Below are positions 11,107 to 19,241 of a stretch of DNA of 64,000 bases, one piece after another. The stretch spans positions 1 through 64,000 of the forward strand of contig NZ_BAFZ01000116.1 of the NCBI RefSeq assembly GCF_000308575.1. Direction: 5' to 3'. A program made the position numbers and the translations under genes. A model generated the notes under the pieces. The model ran no database searches. It worked only from the letters and a program-made list of their open reading frames with translations, and had not been told where the DNA came from. The stretch is from Nocardia exalbida NBRC 100660 (GTDB lineage: Bacteria; Actinomycetota; Actinomycetes; Mycobacteriales; Mycobacteriaceae). Each line of letters starts with the position of its first letter. Within the stretch, counting starts at the first letter, position 1.

Positions 11107-11966
11107 CCGGCCACCCGCACCGTGGTGGTGGTGCCCCAGATCGCGAGGCTGAGGAAGAAGTCGAGCACATTCACCAGGACGATCGCGGCGCGGACCGCGC
11201 GGCCGACCGCGACGCCGACGCCTGCCGGTCCGCCGGTGGCGTGGAACCCGTAGTAGCAGTGCACCATGATGATCACGAAGGCGAAGACCAGCACTTTGAG
11301 GAACGAATAGAGCACGTCCTCCGGTGGCAGGAACAAACTGAAGTAGTGGTCGTAGGACCCGCTGGATTGCCCGTTGAACCAGATGCTGATCGCCCGCGAC
11401 GCCAGGAACGTGCCGAGCAGCCCGACGATGTAGAGCGGGATCACCGCGAGGAATCCGGCGATCACCCGGCTGGTCACCAGGAACGGCACGCCCGGCACCG
11501 CCATCACCTCGAGCGCATCGATCTCCTCGGAGATCCGCATGGCGCCCAACTGCGCGGTGAAACCACAACCGACCGTGGCGGACAGGGCGAGCGCGGCGAC
11601 CAGTGGCGCGATCTCGCGGGTGTTGATGTAGGCGGTGAGGAAGCCGGTGAGCACCGAGCTGCCGAGCGCGTCGAGGGCCTTGAAGCCCTGGAGCCCGACG
11701 ACGACACCGACGGAACCGGACATGAACACGATGACGCCGATGGTGCCGCCGATCACCGCGAGAGCTCCGGTGCCGAAGGTGACCTCGGCGAGCAGCCGCA
11801 TGACTTCCTTGCGGTAGTGCACCGCGGTCCGCGGGATCCACGCGATGGCTCGCGTGTAGAACGACATCTGCTCGCCCGCGCGATCGATCACGTTGAGCGG
11901 CATCCGAGCGATTTCACCCACCCGGCGCATGGACTTGGCGACCGGGGTTCGGTACGACGTGGCCAT
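11103..11966 (-). CDS. yrbEB: ABC permease of Mce system, YrbEB type (MlaE family)
   Basis: 287-residue MlaE-family integral membrane protein, second permease of the Mce transporter. It carries the coupling-helix region typical of the family (MRISEEIDALEVMAVPG) that contacts the MceG ATPase, and about five membrane helices (LAVIGGTIGVIVFMSGSVGV; VLVFAFVIIMVHCYY; AIVLVNVLDFFLSLAIW). It follows yrbEA after 3 nt and overlaps mceA by 4 nt. Confidence 0.93.
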   Translation of the reverse strand: MATSYRTPVAKSMRRVGEIARMPLNVIDRAGEQMSFYTRAIAWIPRTAVHYRKEVMRLLAEVTFGTGALAVIGGTIGVIVFMSGSVGVVVGLQGFKALDALGSSVLTGFLTAYINTREIAPLVAALALSATVGCGFTAQLGAMRISEEIDALEVMAVPGVPFLVTSRVIAGFLAVIPLYIVGLLGTFLASRAISIWFNGQSSGSYDHYFSLFLPPEDVLYSFLKVLVFAFVIIMVHCYYGFHATGGPAGVGVAVGRAVRAAIVLVNVLDFFLSLAIWGTTTTVRVAG

Positions 11967-11969
11967 CGG

Positions 11970-12764
11970 TCAGGCGCCCTTGGCCGGAACGACCTGTAGG
12001 TACACCAGGGTCAGGATGAGATTCACGAAGAACAGCACCATGAACGTGATCACCACGGATTGGTTCACCGCGTCACCGACTCCTTTCGGGCCCCCCTTGG
12101 GATGCAGCCCCTTGTACGCGGCGATGACGCCGGCGAGCAGACCGAACACCGCCGCCTTGATCTCGCCGATCCACAGGTCTGGCAATTGAGCGAGCGCGGA
12201 GAACGACGCCAGGTAGGCGCCGGGCGTGCCGCCCTGCAGCAGCACGTTGAAGAAGTACCCGCCCGCGATGCCGACCACCGAGACCAGGCCGTTGAGCAGC
12301 AGCGCGACCAGCATCATGCCGAGCACGCGCGGCACCACCAGCTTTCGGACCGGATCGATGCCGAGCACTTCCATCGCGTCGATCTCCTCGCGGATGGTGC
12401 GCGAGCCGAGATCGGCGGCCACCGCCGACCCGGCCGCGCCCGCGATGATCAGGGCCGTCACGACGGGAGCCGCCTGCTGGACGGTTGCCAGCACACTGGT
12501 CGCGCCGGTGAACGATTCCGCGCCGAGCTGTTTGATCAGCGAACCGGTCTGCAGTGCCACGACCGCGCCGAACGGAATCGCGACCAGCGCGCTGGGCAGG
12601 ATCGAGACACTCGCGATGAACCACGACTGCTCGATGAACTCCCGCCACTCGAAGGGGCGACGGAATGTCTTCCGCAAAACGTCGATGAGCAGCGCAAAGA
12701 TATTGCCGGCCTGGGCAAACCCCGACTCCAGGGGAGTTCGCAATCGCGCCAGGGTCGAATTCAC
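11970..12764 (-). CDS. yrbEA: ABC permease of Mce system, YrbEA type (MlaE family)
   Basis: 264-residue MlaE-family permease, first of the pair. Visible features: IREEIDAMEVLGIDPVRKLV (ATPase-contacting loop) and hydrophobic helices such as ILPSALVAIPFGAVVALQTG and VVITFMVLFFVNLILTLVYL. Its start is 11 nt after the stop of the ATPase gene, so ATPase, both permeases and all six MCE proteins appear to form one transcription unit. Confidence 0.93.
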   Translation of the reverse strand: MNSTLARLRTPLESGFAQAGNIFALLIDVLRKTFRRPFEWREFIEQSWFIASVSILPSALVAIPFGAVVALQTGSLIKQLGAESFTGATSVLATVQQAAPVVTALIIAGAAGSAVAADLGSRTIREEIDAMEVLGIDPVRKLVVPRVLGMMLVALLLNGLVSVVGIAGGYFFNVLLQGGTPGAYLASFSALAQLPDLWIGEIKAAVFGLLAGVIAAYKGLHPKGGPKGVGDAVNQSVVITFMVLFFVNLILTLVYLQVVPAKGA

Positions 12765-12775
12765 GATCGCAGATG

Positions 12776-13852
12776 TTACCCGTTAGTTGTGTTGTGTCGC
12801 ACGGTGGTGTCGTACGAGCCGCCCTGATAATTAGCCAGGTCGCCGCTGTTGTACGCCATCACCTGCGTATCGTCGTTCTCCGCAAGTGATTCGCGGATCG
12901 CGACCTGGGCCGCATGCGGCAGCGTGTGCATGATTTCGCGCACACGTTCCTTGCGGCGAAGCACGCCCTGGCGCACCGGCATACCCGGGGTCGCGCGCAT
13001 CTGCGGGATGATGCCCTCGACCTCCTCGGCGCCGCCGTGGTGGTGCCCGGCGTCCACGAGCGCCTGCTCGCGCGCCATCTGCGCCTCGTCCTTCTCCTCG
13101 GACATACCGATCGGGCCGATCATGCGGCCGTTGAGGAACTGCTTGACCACCGGCTCGTCCGAGGTGAGCAGCACCTCGCGGGGGCCGAACATGACCAGCT
13201 GGCGGCGGAAGAGCATGCCGATGTTGTCCGGCACCGTGCGCGCCAGGTTGATGTTGTGCGTGACGATCAGGATCGTGGCGTCGATCTGAGCGTTGATGTC
13301 GATCAGCAGCTGGCTCAGGTACGAGGTGCGGACCGGGTCCAGACCCGAGTCCGGCTCGTCGACGAGGATGATCTGCGGATCCAGCACCAGGGCGCGGGCC
13401 AGTCCGGCGCGCTTGCGCATACCGCCGGAGATCTCGCCGGGCAGCTTGCCCTCGGCCCCGAGCAGACCGGTGAGCTCCAGCTTCTCCATGACGATCTTCT
13501 TGATCTCGGATTCGCTCTTCTTGGTGTGCTCGCGCAGCGGGAAGGCCACGTTGTCGAACAGATTCATCGAGCCGAACAGCGCGCCGTCCTGGAACAGCAC
13601 GCCGAAGAGCTTGCGGATCTCGTAGAGCTCCTTGTTGGAGCAGGTGGTGATATCGGTGCCGTCGATGTAGATCGAGCCGCGCTCGGGGCGCAGAAGTCCG
13701 ATCAGCGACTTCAGGAACACCGACTTACCGGTGCCCGATGGGCCCAGCAGCGCGCTGACCTCGCCCGAGGGCAACGTCAGAGACACGTCCTGCCAAATTC
13801 GCTGGGAACCGAAAGACTTGGTTACACTCTCGGTCCTGACCTCGACGCCCAC
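12776..13852 (-). CDS. mceG: Mce transporter ATPase (MceG/Mkl, MlaF family)
   Basis: ABC ATPase powering Mce lipid import. 358 residues from GTG 13852, chosen because GGAGG lies 5 nt upstream and ABC homology begins right there. Walker A GPSGTGKS at residues 37-44, signature ISGGMRKRAGLARAL, Walker B IILVDEPDSGLDP, switch His in ILIVTHN. The C-terminal 100 residues (MSEEKDEAQMAREQALVDAG) match the extra domain of Mkl rather than a plain ABC protein. An upstream ATG at 13951 (MSYSDRTHCD) would add 33 residues and cannot be excluded. In mycobacteria this gene sits near rplL without a linked mce operon; here it heads one. Confidence 0.93.
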   Translation of the reverse strand: MGVEVRTESVTKSFGSQRIWQDVSLTLPSGEVSALLGPSGTGKSVFLKSLIGLLRPERGSIYIDGTDITTCSNKELYEIRKLFGVLFQDGALFGSMNLFDNVAFPLREHTKKSESEIKKIVMEKLELTGLLGAEGKLPGEISGGMRKRAGLARALVLDPQIILVDEPDSGLDPVRTSYLSQLLIDINAQIDATILIVTHNINLARTVPDNIGMLFRRQLVMFGPREVLLTSDEPVVKQFLNGRMIGPIGMSEEKDEAQMAREQALVDAGHHHGGAEEVEGIIPQMRATPGMPVRQGVLRRKERVREIMHTLPHAAQVAIRESLAENDDTQVMAYNSGDLANYQGGSYDTTVRHNTTNG

Positions 13853-14040
13853 GCCAACCTCCACAATTCTCAGCGAGCTGCCCACCGGCGAACCGCGCGC
13901 TCGGATATCGCGGTGCGTCACGTCACAGTGGGTTCGGTCACTGTAACTCATGGGACAGATCGGGCACACCCCAACCTGACTGCGTAGTAACTCCGCAATA
14001 GTTTCGGTATCGACGATAGCGGCGAGATTGCCGGAAAACG

Positions 14041-14076
14041 CGAACGGGCGATCCCCCACAGGGGATCGCCCGTTCG
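14041..14076 (-). terminator. Terminator after rplL
   Basis: Perfect 16-bp inverted repeat (14041-14056 and 14061-14076) with a 4-nt loop, 17 nt past the rplL stop. It separates the rplJL unit from the mceG-mce operon. No long T run follows, as is usual in high-GC actinomycetes. Confidence 0.8.
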
Positions 14077-14093
14077 GCGTGTTCGGTCGTGAA

Positions 14094-14474
14094 TTACTTG
14101 ACCGAGACCTTGGCGCCGGCCTCTTCCAGCTTCGCCTTGGCGGCCTCGGCGGCGTCCTTGGCGACCTTCTCCAGGATCGGCTTCGGGGCGCTCTCGACCA
14201 GGTCCTTGGCTTCCTTCAGGCCCAGGCCGGAGACGATCTCGCGGACCACCTTGATGACCTGGATCTTCTTGTCGCCCGCACCCTCGAGCACGACGTCGAA
14301 CTCGTCCTGCTCCTCGACGGCCTCGGCCGGAGCGGCGGCACCGCCGACGGCGGCGACGGCGACCGGAGCAGCCGCGGTGACCTCGAACTTCTCCTCGAAC
14401 TTCTTCACGAAGTCCGACAGCTCGAGCAGGGTCATGTTGCCGAAGGTCTCGAGCAGTTCGTCAACGTTGGCCAT
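14094..14474 (-). CDS. rplL: 50S ribosomal protein L7/L12
   Basis: 126-residue stalk protein that recruits translation GTPases. Start ATG 14474 (MANVDELLETFGNMTLLELS) has GAAAGGA upstream. N-terminal dimerisation domain, Ala-rich hinge (AAAPVAVAAVGGAAAPAEAV) and C-terminal domain (KIQVIKVVREIVSGLGLKEA) are all present. It follows rplJ after 54 nt and is followed by a strong hairpin. It should be co-regulated with rplJ through the rplJ leader. Confidence 0.98.
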   Translation of the reverse strand: MANVDELLETFGNMTLLELSDFVKKFEEKFEVTAAAPVAVAAVGGAAAPAEAVEEQDEFDVVLEGAGDKKIQVIKVVREIVSGLGLKEAKDLVESAPKPILEKVAKDAAEAAKAKLEEAGAKVSVK

Positions 14475-14528
14475 TGTTGTTTTCCTTTCGGTAGTGAATG
14501 TCTGAGCGGGGAGTCGTGCCACACGGCA

Positions 14529-15068
14529 TTACTCGGCGGCAGATCCGCCTTCTTCGGCCTGCTTCTTCTCCTGCAGCGCGGCGGCCAGGCGGGCCACCTG
14601 CGAGGCGGGAGCGTTGAACAGACCGGCGGCCTTTGCGAGGTTGCCCTTGAGCGCGCCGGCCAGCTTGGCCAGCAGCACCTCACGGGTCTCCAGGTCGGCG
14701 ATCCGCTCGACCTCGGACACGGACAGCGGCGCGCCGTCCATGTAGCCGCCCTTGATGATGAGCGCCTTGTTGTCCTTCGCGAAGGTCTTCAGGGCCTTGG
14801 CCGCGTTGACCGGCTCACCGGTGATGAAGGTGATCGCGGTCGGCCCGACGAACAGTTCGTCGAGGCCTTCCACGCCCGCCTCGGCGGCGGCACGCTTGAC
14901 CAGGGTGTTCTTGGCGACGGAGTACGTGGCGTCGGCGCCGAGCGCGCGCCGCAGCTCGGTGAGCTTGCCGACCGACAGGCCACGGTATTCCGTGACGACG
15001 GTGGCCGTCGAGCTCTTGAACTGCTCCGCGATCTCCTCGACCGCGGTGACCTTCTCGGGTTTTGCCAT
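14529..15068 (-). CDS. rplJ: 50S ribosomal protein L10
   Basis: 179 residues from ATG 15068 (MAKPEKVTAVEEIAEQFKSS) with GGAGG upstream. Typical L10 sequence: VVTEYRGLSVGKLTELRRAL and GYMDGAPLSVSEVERIADL. L10 anchors L7/L12 dimers on 23S rRNA and by family knowledge represses its own operon by binding the leader. Longer readings upstream run into that leader and are not used. Confidence 0.97.
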   Translation of the reverse strand: MAKPEKVTAVEEIAEQFKSSTATVVTEYRGLSVGKLTELRRALGADATYSVAKNTLVKRAAAEAGVEGLDELFVGPTAITFITGEPVNAAKALKTFAKDNKALIIKGGYMDGAPLSVSEVERIADLETREVLLAKLAGALKGNLAKAAGLFNAPASQVARLAAALQEKKQAEEGGSAAE

Positions 15069-15129
15069 ACTTCGCCTCCTCTCTGATTGGTCGGTTCGTG
15101 TACGCGAACTACCGATCAGGGGCCGGCGA

Positions 15130-15166
15130 CAAAACAAACGCCCCGAACGCAGAGCGTTCCGGGGCG
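15130..15166 (-). terminator. Attenuator-like hairpin in the rplJ leader
   Basis: Inverted repeat 15139-15150 with 15154-15166 (12 bp, one bulged base, 3-nt loop) followed on the minus strand by TTTGTTTTG, a rare T-rich tail in this genome. It lies about 65 nt before rplJ and after the L10-leader structure, where a conditional terminator would act. It looks like an intrinsic terminator even though rplJ follows in the same direction. Confidence 0.6.
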
Positions 15167-15310
15167 CAACAGAAAACCGAGCCGGGACGTACCCGGATCA
15201 ATTCCCAGCCTCGGCTCTCCCTGCGTGGGCCGCCGGCAATGTCGCCGGACCTTCGACCGAACCCATGCGGGCTCGGCGACCAACGGTCTTCGGTAGAACG
15301 GATTGGGTAG
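15167..15310 (-). ncRNA. Probable ribosomal protein L10 leader of rplJL
   Basis: The stretch upstream of rplJ has no gene and is rich in structure on the minus strand, including a stem at 15177-15187 with 15203-15214 (about 11 bp with one bulge) and a purine-rich ACCGAAGACCGTTGGTC segment further upstream. Position and structure fit the L10 autoregulatory leader known in many bacteria. I did not fold it or compare it with a covariance model, so limits are approximate. Confidence 0.5.
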
Positions 15311-15487
15311 CGATCGAACTCGTCGATAACTGGTGTCCAATGTACCCGGACGGGTTCCCATCTGCCAAAACGGGCCCGGGCAGGACGCCTGACCGAAACC
15401 TGCCGGTCGTCGAATCGTTGTGCGGCGCCACGCCTTTCCGTCACGCCCGTTCGATGCCAGCCGCTCCGCACCTGCCGGTGACTCTTC

Positions 15488-16027
15488 TCACGGCGTCGCG
15501 CTTTCCGCGAACCGGGCGAGCCCGCGCAACGCGGCCACGGCGCCGGACCGGAATTCGGCGTCGGCGATCAGCCCGTCCGGGCCGACCTCCTCGCGCAGCA
15601 CGGGCAATCGCCGGCAGACATCCGGATCGATCTCGGCCCCGACATAGCCGAGCACGCTGCGCAGCGTCGCGGTCGCGCCGTCACCACGCCCAGGGGCCGC
15701 CACGGTGATCCAGGCGACCGGCTTGCGATAGAGATCACCGGTCCCGACGGTCCAGTCCAGCAGGTTCTTCAGGCTGCCCGGCAAGGTGCCCGCGTATTCG
15801 GGGGTGCAGAACAGCACGGCGTCGGCGCGCGAAAGGTGTTCGCGCAGCGCGACGACCGAGGGATGAGCGGTGCCGTCGTCGTCCGGGTTGAACGCGGGCA
15901 AGTCCGCGAGACCGTCGTACCAGACGGTTTCGACGCCGTCCGGGGCGACGGCCGAGGCGGACCGGAGCGCGGCGGCATTGGTGGAGGCGGCGCGAGTGCT
16001 GCCGGAGATCAGAAGAACGACGGTCAC
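15488..16027 (-). CDS. NADPH-dependent FMN reductase family protein
   Basis: 179-residue flavodoxin-like protein. GTG 16027 gives VTVVLLISGSTRAASTN, the phosphate-binding loop GSxRxxSxN expected at the very N-terminus; the longer upstream reading lacks homology and crosses the rplA terminator side. PEYAGTLPGSLKNLLDW is the second family motif, near the flavin. Likely role: NAD(P)H-dependent reduction of FMN, quinones or similar substrates in the cytosol. It sits alone between rplA and rplJ; context gives no specific substrate. Confidence 0.82.
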   Translation of the reverse strand: MTVVLLISGSTRAASTNAAALRSASAVAPDGVETVWYDGLADLPAFNPDDDGTAHPSVVALREHLSRADAVLFCTPEYAGTLPGSLKNLLDWTVGTGDLYRKPVAWITVAAPGRGDGATATLRSVLGYVGAEIDPDVCRRLPVLREEVGPDGLIADAEFRSGAVAALRGLARFAESATP

Positions 16028-16073
16028 ACCGAACCCCAACCACGCCGCCGGGCGGATTAGTCCGCAAACGCGC

Positions 16074-16106
16074 GACGGCGGGAACGCATTACGCGTTCCC
16101 GCCGTC
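16074..16106 (-). terminator. Terminator after rplA
   Basis: Perfect 14-bp inverted repeat (16074-16087 and 16093-16106), 5-nt loop, 20 nt past the rplA stop. Confidence 0.75.
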
Positions 16107-16126
16107 ACGGTCGGCTCAGCCGCTGT

Positions 16127-16840
16127 TTACGCGTCCTCGTCGAGGAGGTTGCGGGTGCGGTTCGGGTCCACCGGGATGCCCGGTCCGGTGTTCGTCGAGA
16201 CCGTCACCTTCTTGACGTAGCGGCCCTTGGCGGTCGACGGCTTGGCACGCAGGATCTCGTCCAGCGCGGCGCCGTAGTTCTCCACCAGCTTGGCGTCGTC
16301 GAAGGACGCCTTGCCGATGACGAAGTGCAGGTTGGCCTGCTTGTCGACGCGGAAGTTGATCTTGCCGCCCTTGATGTCGTTGACGGCCTTGGTCACGTCG
16401 GTGGTGACCGTGCCCGTCTTCGGGTTCGGCATCAGGCCGCGCGGGCCGAGAACACGCGCGATCCGGCCGACCTTGGCCATCTGGTCCGGGGTGGCGATCG
16501 CGGCGTCGAAGTCCAGCCAGCCGCCCTGGATCCGCTCGATCAGGTCCTCGGCGCCGACGGCATCCGCGCCAGCGGCCTCGGCTTCGGCGGCCTTCTCGCC
16601 CGCGGCGAAGACGATGACGCGGGCGGTCTTACCGGTGCCGTGCGGCAGGTTGACCGTGCCGCGGACCATCTGGTCGGCCTTACGGGGATCCACACCGAGA
16701 CGCACGGCGACCTCGACGGTCGCGTCCGTCTTGGTGCTGGCGGTCTCCTTCGCCAGGCGCGCGGCGGCCAGCGGAGAGTAGAGCTGGGTGCGATCGACCT
16801 TCTCGGCCGCGGCGAGGTACGCCTTGCTTCGTTTTGCCAT
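16127..16840 (-). CDS. rplA: 50S ribosomal protein L1
   Basis: 237 residues from ATG 16840 (MAKRSKAYLAAAEKVDRTQL). L1 signature region GPRGLMPNPKTGTVT present. Builds the mobile L1 stalk near the E site and is a translational repressor in many bacteria. Lies 152 nt after rplK; that gap shows no gene and could hold the L1 regulatory site, not verified. Confidence 0.98.
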   Translation of the reverse strand: MAKRSKAYLAAAEKVDRTQLYSPLAAARLAKETASTKTDATVEVAVRLGVDPRKADQMVRGTVNLPHGTGKTARVIVFAAGEKAAEAEAAGADAVGAEDLIERIQGGWLDFDAAIATPDQMAKVGRIARVLGPRGLMPNPKTGTVTTDVTKAVNDIKGGKINFRVDKQANLHFVIGKASFDDAKLVENYGAALDEILRAKPSTAKGRYVKKVTVSTNTGPGIPVDPNRTRNLLDEDA

Positions 16841-16992
16841 GATTCTCTGTCCTGTTCGATCCGCGGCGCTCCCGGGACTCTGCGTGGTCACGCAGGCTTC
16901 CGCCTGGCGAGTCCATCGCTCGCGCCGCTGTGTTGGTAGTTCAGACGTGGTTATCGGGCCTGGCCGGCCCTCCCACCGGGGAGCGAGTCCGC

Positions 16993-17427
16993 TCAGCCTT
17001 CGACGGTGATGCCCATCGAACGCGCGGTACCCGCGATGATCTTGGCCGCCTGCTCGACGTCGTTGGCGTTCAGATCTTCCTGCTTGGTCTTGGCGATCTC
17101 GCGCACCTGGTCCATGGTCACCTTGGCGACCTTGAGGCGGTGCGGCTCCGCCGAACCCTTCTGCACGCCTGCGGCCTTGAGCAGCAGCTTGGCGGCGGGC
17201 GGGGTCTTCAGCTTGAAGTCGAACGACCGGTCCTCGTACACCGAGATCTCGACCGGGATGACGTTGCCACGCTGCGACTCGGTCGCGGCGTTGTACGCCT
17301 TGCAGAACTCCATGATGTTGACGCCGTGCTGACCGAGCGCGGGGCCGACCGGAGGGGCCGGGTTCGCCTGGCCGGCCTGGATCTGAAGCTTGATGATCCC
17401 GGCGAGCTTCTTCTTCTTGGGGGGCAT
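16993..17427 (-). CDS. rplK: 50S ribosomal protein L11
   Basis: 144 residues, [20 protein letters not shown] start, proline-rich thiostrepton-binding linker [20 protein letters not shown] and the C-terminal rRNA-binding domain ending [12 protein letters not shown]. Part of the GTPase-associated centre. Follows nusG by 95 nt. Confidence 0.98.
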
Positions 17428-17522
17428 CTTTCTTTCCTAGGTGTTTGGTGTCCTTGCTCTTTGCAAGTCTGTGAATCAACCCGCCGCGCGGGCCGATTCA
17501 TCCCGTCGTCGACGGAACGGAT

Positions 17523-18353
17523 CTAGATCTTCGCGACCTGGGTGAACGCCAGCTCGACCGGGGTCTCGCGGCCGAAGATCGACACGAGCACCTTGAGCTT
17601 CTGCTGTTCGGCGTTGACCTCGGAGATGCTGGCGGGCAACGTCGCGAAGGGGCCGTCCATGACGGTCACCGACTCGCCGACCTCGAAGTCGACCTCGATG
17701 ACCGGCTTCGGCGCGACCTCGCCACCCGCGGACTCGGCGGCCCCCGACGCGGCCGCGGCAGCGGGCTTCTTCTGCTGCTGGGCGGCGGGCACGAGGAACT
17801 TCACCACGTCGTCGATGGACAGCGGCGACGGACGGGAGGTGGCGCCGACGAAGCCGGTGACGCCGGGGGTGTTGCGCACCGCGCCCCACGACTCGTCGTT
17901 GAGCTCCATGCGGACCAGGATGTAACCGGGCAGCACCTTGCGGTTGACGTGCTTGCGCTGCCCGTTCTTGATCTCGGTGACCTCTTCGGTGGGCACCTCG
18001 ACCTGGAAGATGTAGTCCTCCAGGTCCAGGTTCTGCACGCGGGTCTCGAGGTTGGCCTTCACCTTGTTCTCGTAGCCGGCGTAGGAGTGGATCACGTACC
18101 ACTCGCCGGGGGCGCGCCGCAGCGCTGCCTTCATCTCGGCGACCGGATCGGCGGGCTCGGCATCGATCGGAGCGGCGGGGACGGACTCAGCGGGCTCAGC
18201 GGGCTCCGATTCCTCGACCGCGGGCTCGTCGGTCGCGAACTCCTCGACGGAGTCGGTGGGCTCGGCCACCGCGTCGTCGGCCGGGAACTTGTCGTGTGTG
18301 TCGTTCTCCGGGGTGCTCACTGGGGCACTCGCTTCCTGTGTCGTCACGTACAT
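17523..18353 (-). CDS. nusG: Transcription termination/antitermination protein NusG
   Basis: 276 residues, longer than the E. coli protein (181). An acidic, Pro/Glu-rich N-terminal extension of about 80 residues precedes the NGN domain (GEWYVIHSYAGYENKVKANL; KVLPGYILVRMELND). An Ala/Lys/Gln-rich linker leads to the KOW domain (FEVGESVTVMDGPFATLPAS; KVLVSIFGRETPVEL). Acidic extensions of this sort occur in actinobacterial NusG. ATG 18353 or GTG 18347 are both possible starts. Follows secE by 87 nt in the usual secE-nusG-rplK-rplA order. Confidence 0.97.
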   Translation of the reverse strand: MYVTTQEASAPVSTPENDTHDKFPADDAVAEPTDSVEEFATDEPAVEESEPAEPAESVPAAPIDAEPADPVAEMKAALRRAPGEWYVIHSYAGYENKVKANLETRVQNLDLEDYIFQVEVPTEEVTEIKNGQRKHVNRKVLPGYILVRMELNDESWGAVRNTPGVTGFVGATSRPSPLSIDDVVKFLVPAAQQQKKPAAAAASGAAESAGGEVAPKPVIEVDFEVGESVTVMDGPFATLPASISEVNAEQQKLKVLVSIFGRETPVELAFTQVAKI

Positions 18354-18440
18354 CCTCTGCGTGCCGGGGCCGGGCGCGCGGCGAAATCGCTTCCACCCGT
18401 GTCCGCCCCGGGATCGGCTACCGGCGTCGGCGTCGTTCAG

Positions 18441-18839
18441 CTAGCCGAACAGCCAGTTGACGCCCTTGATGAACGCCAGATCCAACCCGCTGATGTACGC
18501 GACCATGAAAATCACGAACACCAGAACAACGCTCGTATAGGTGACCATCTGCTTCCGGTTGGGCCAGATCACCTTGCGCAGTTCCGCGATGACCTCACGC
18601 AGGAACTTGAGCAAACGCTTGAACGGATTACCCGTCGTCTTGCGTTCGGCCCGGTCGGTTGTCTTGGCTGCCTTCCGCGACGGACGGTCGAGCGTGGCGA
18701 CAGCGCCCGTATCGACCTGCGAGGACGCAGTGCGGGTCCGCCGGGCGGAACGCTTTCCGCTCGGTCGTGTCGCTGCGGCGGTGTCGTCGCCGTCGTCGGC
18801 GGCATGTGCGCCGCGGCGAGGGTCCCGCTCGTCGCTCAC
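18441..18839 (-). CDS. secE: Preprotein translocase subunit SecE
   Basis: 132 residues: about 70 residues of charged cytoplasmic N-terminus, then the conserved amphipathic helix (FLREVIAELRKVIWPNRKQM) and one membrane span (TSVVLVFVIFMVAYISGLDL). SecE clamps SecY in the translocon. GTG 18839 overlaps the stop of an upstream 81-nt leader ORF (GTGA) and has GAGGAG about 8 nt before it. Confidence 0.95.
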   Translation of the reverse strand: MSDERDPRRGAHAADDGDDTAAATRPSGKRSARRTRTASSQVDTGAVATLDRPSRKAAKTTDRAERKTTGNPFKRLLKFLREVIAELRKVIWPNRKQMVTYTSVVLVFVIFMVAYISGLDLAFIKGVNWLFG

Positions 18840-18916
18840 GCCTTCTCCTCGCTGCGCTCGGTGCCGCCGTGCGCGATGCGCGCTGTGCCAATGGCTCGCT
18901 CGCTACGCTCGCTCAC
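18836..18916 (-). CDS. 81-nt leader ORF coupled to secE
   Basis: Twenty-six codons plus TGA, GTG start, peptide beginning VSERSERAIGTA and ending TERSEEKA. The stop overlaps the secE GTG (GTGA, 18836-18839). GAGAGGA lies about 6 nt before its own start, so it has a ribosome site and lies just downstream of tRNA-Trp. Same length, N-terminal motif and overlap as the leaders before the Mas gene and menE. Translation is inferred, not shown. Confidence 0.5.
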   Translation of the reverse strand: MSERSERAIGTARIAHGGTERSEEKA

Positions 18917-18947
18917 GTCGGTCCTCTCTCGTCGCTGGCATCCAGGG

Positions 18948-19020
<73 letters not shown>

Positions 19021-19241
19021 TTGGTCGGACGGTGTTGGCTGTCCAACCACTGTTCGATATTCAGTTGTTCCCTGGTGTCACACAACACGCGCGCCACTCC
19101 GGCAGTTGCCGGCCCCTTGGACGATCCTCACGGACCGCCTGGAACCAGCCCCTCAGAGCAGCGCGCAGCGGCTGGCGACCCCAGAAACCTGAGTGTACGT
19201 TACCGTGCGCGGCATTAGCCAATCCGGGTCGCTGTCCCTGG

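Noticed and set aside
15177..15214. Hairpin before rplJ as an ordinary terminator
   Set aside because: It lacks a T-rich tail and sits within the leader, so it fits L10-leader structure better; the downstream hairpin is the terminator-like one.
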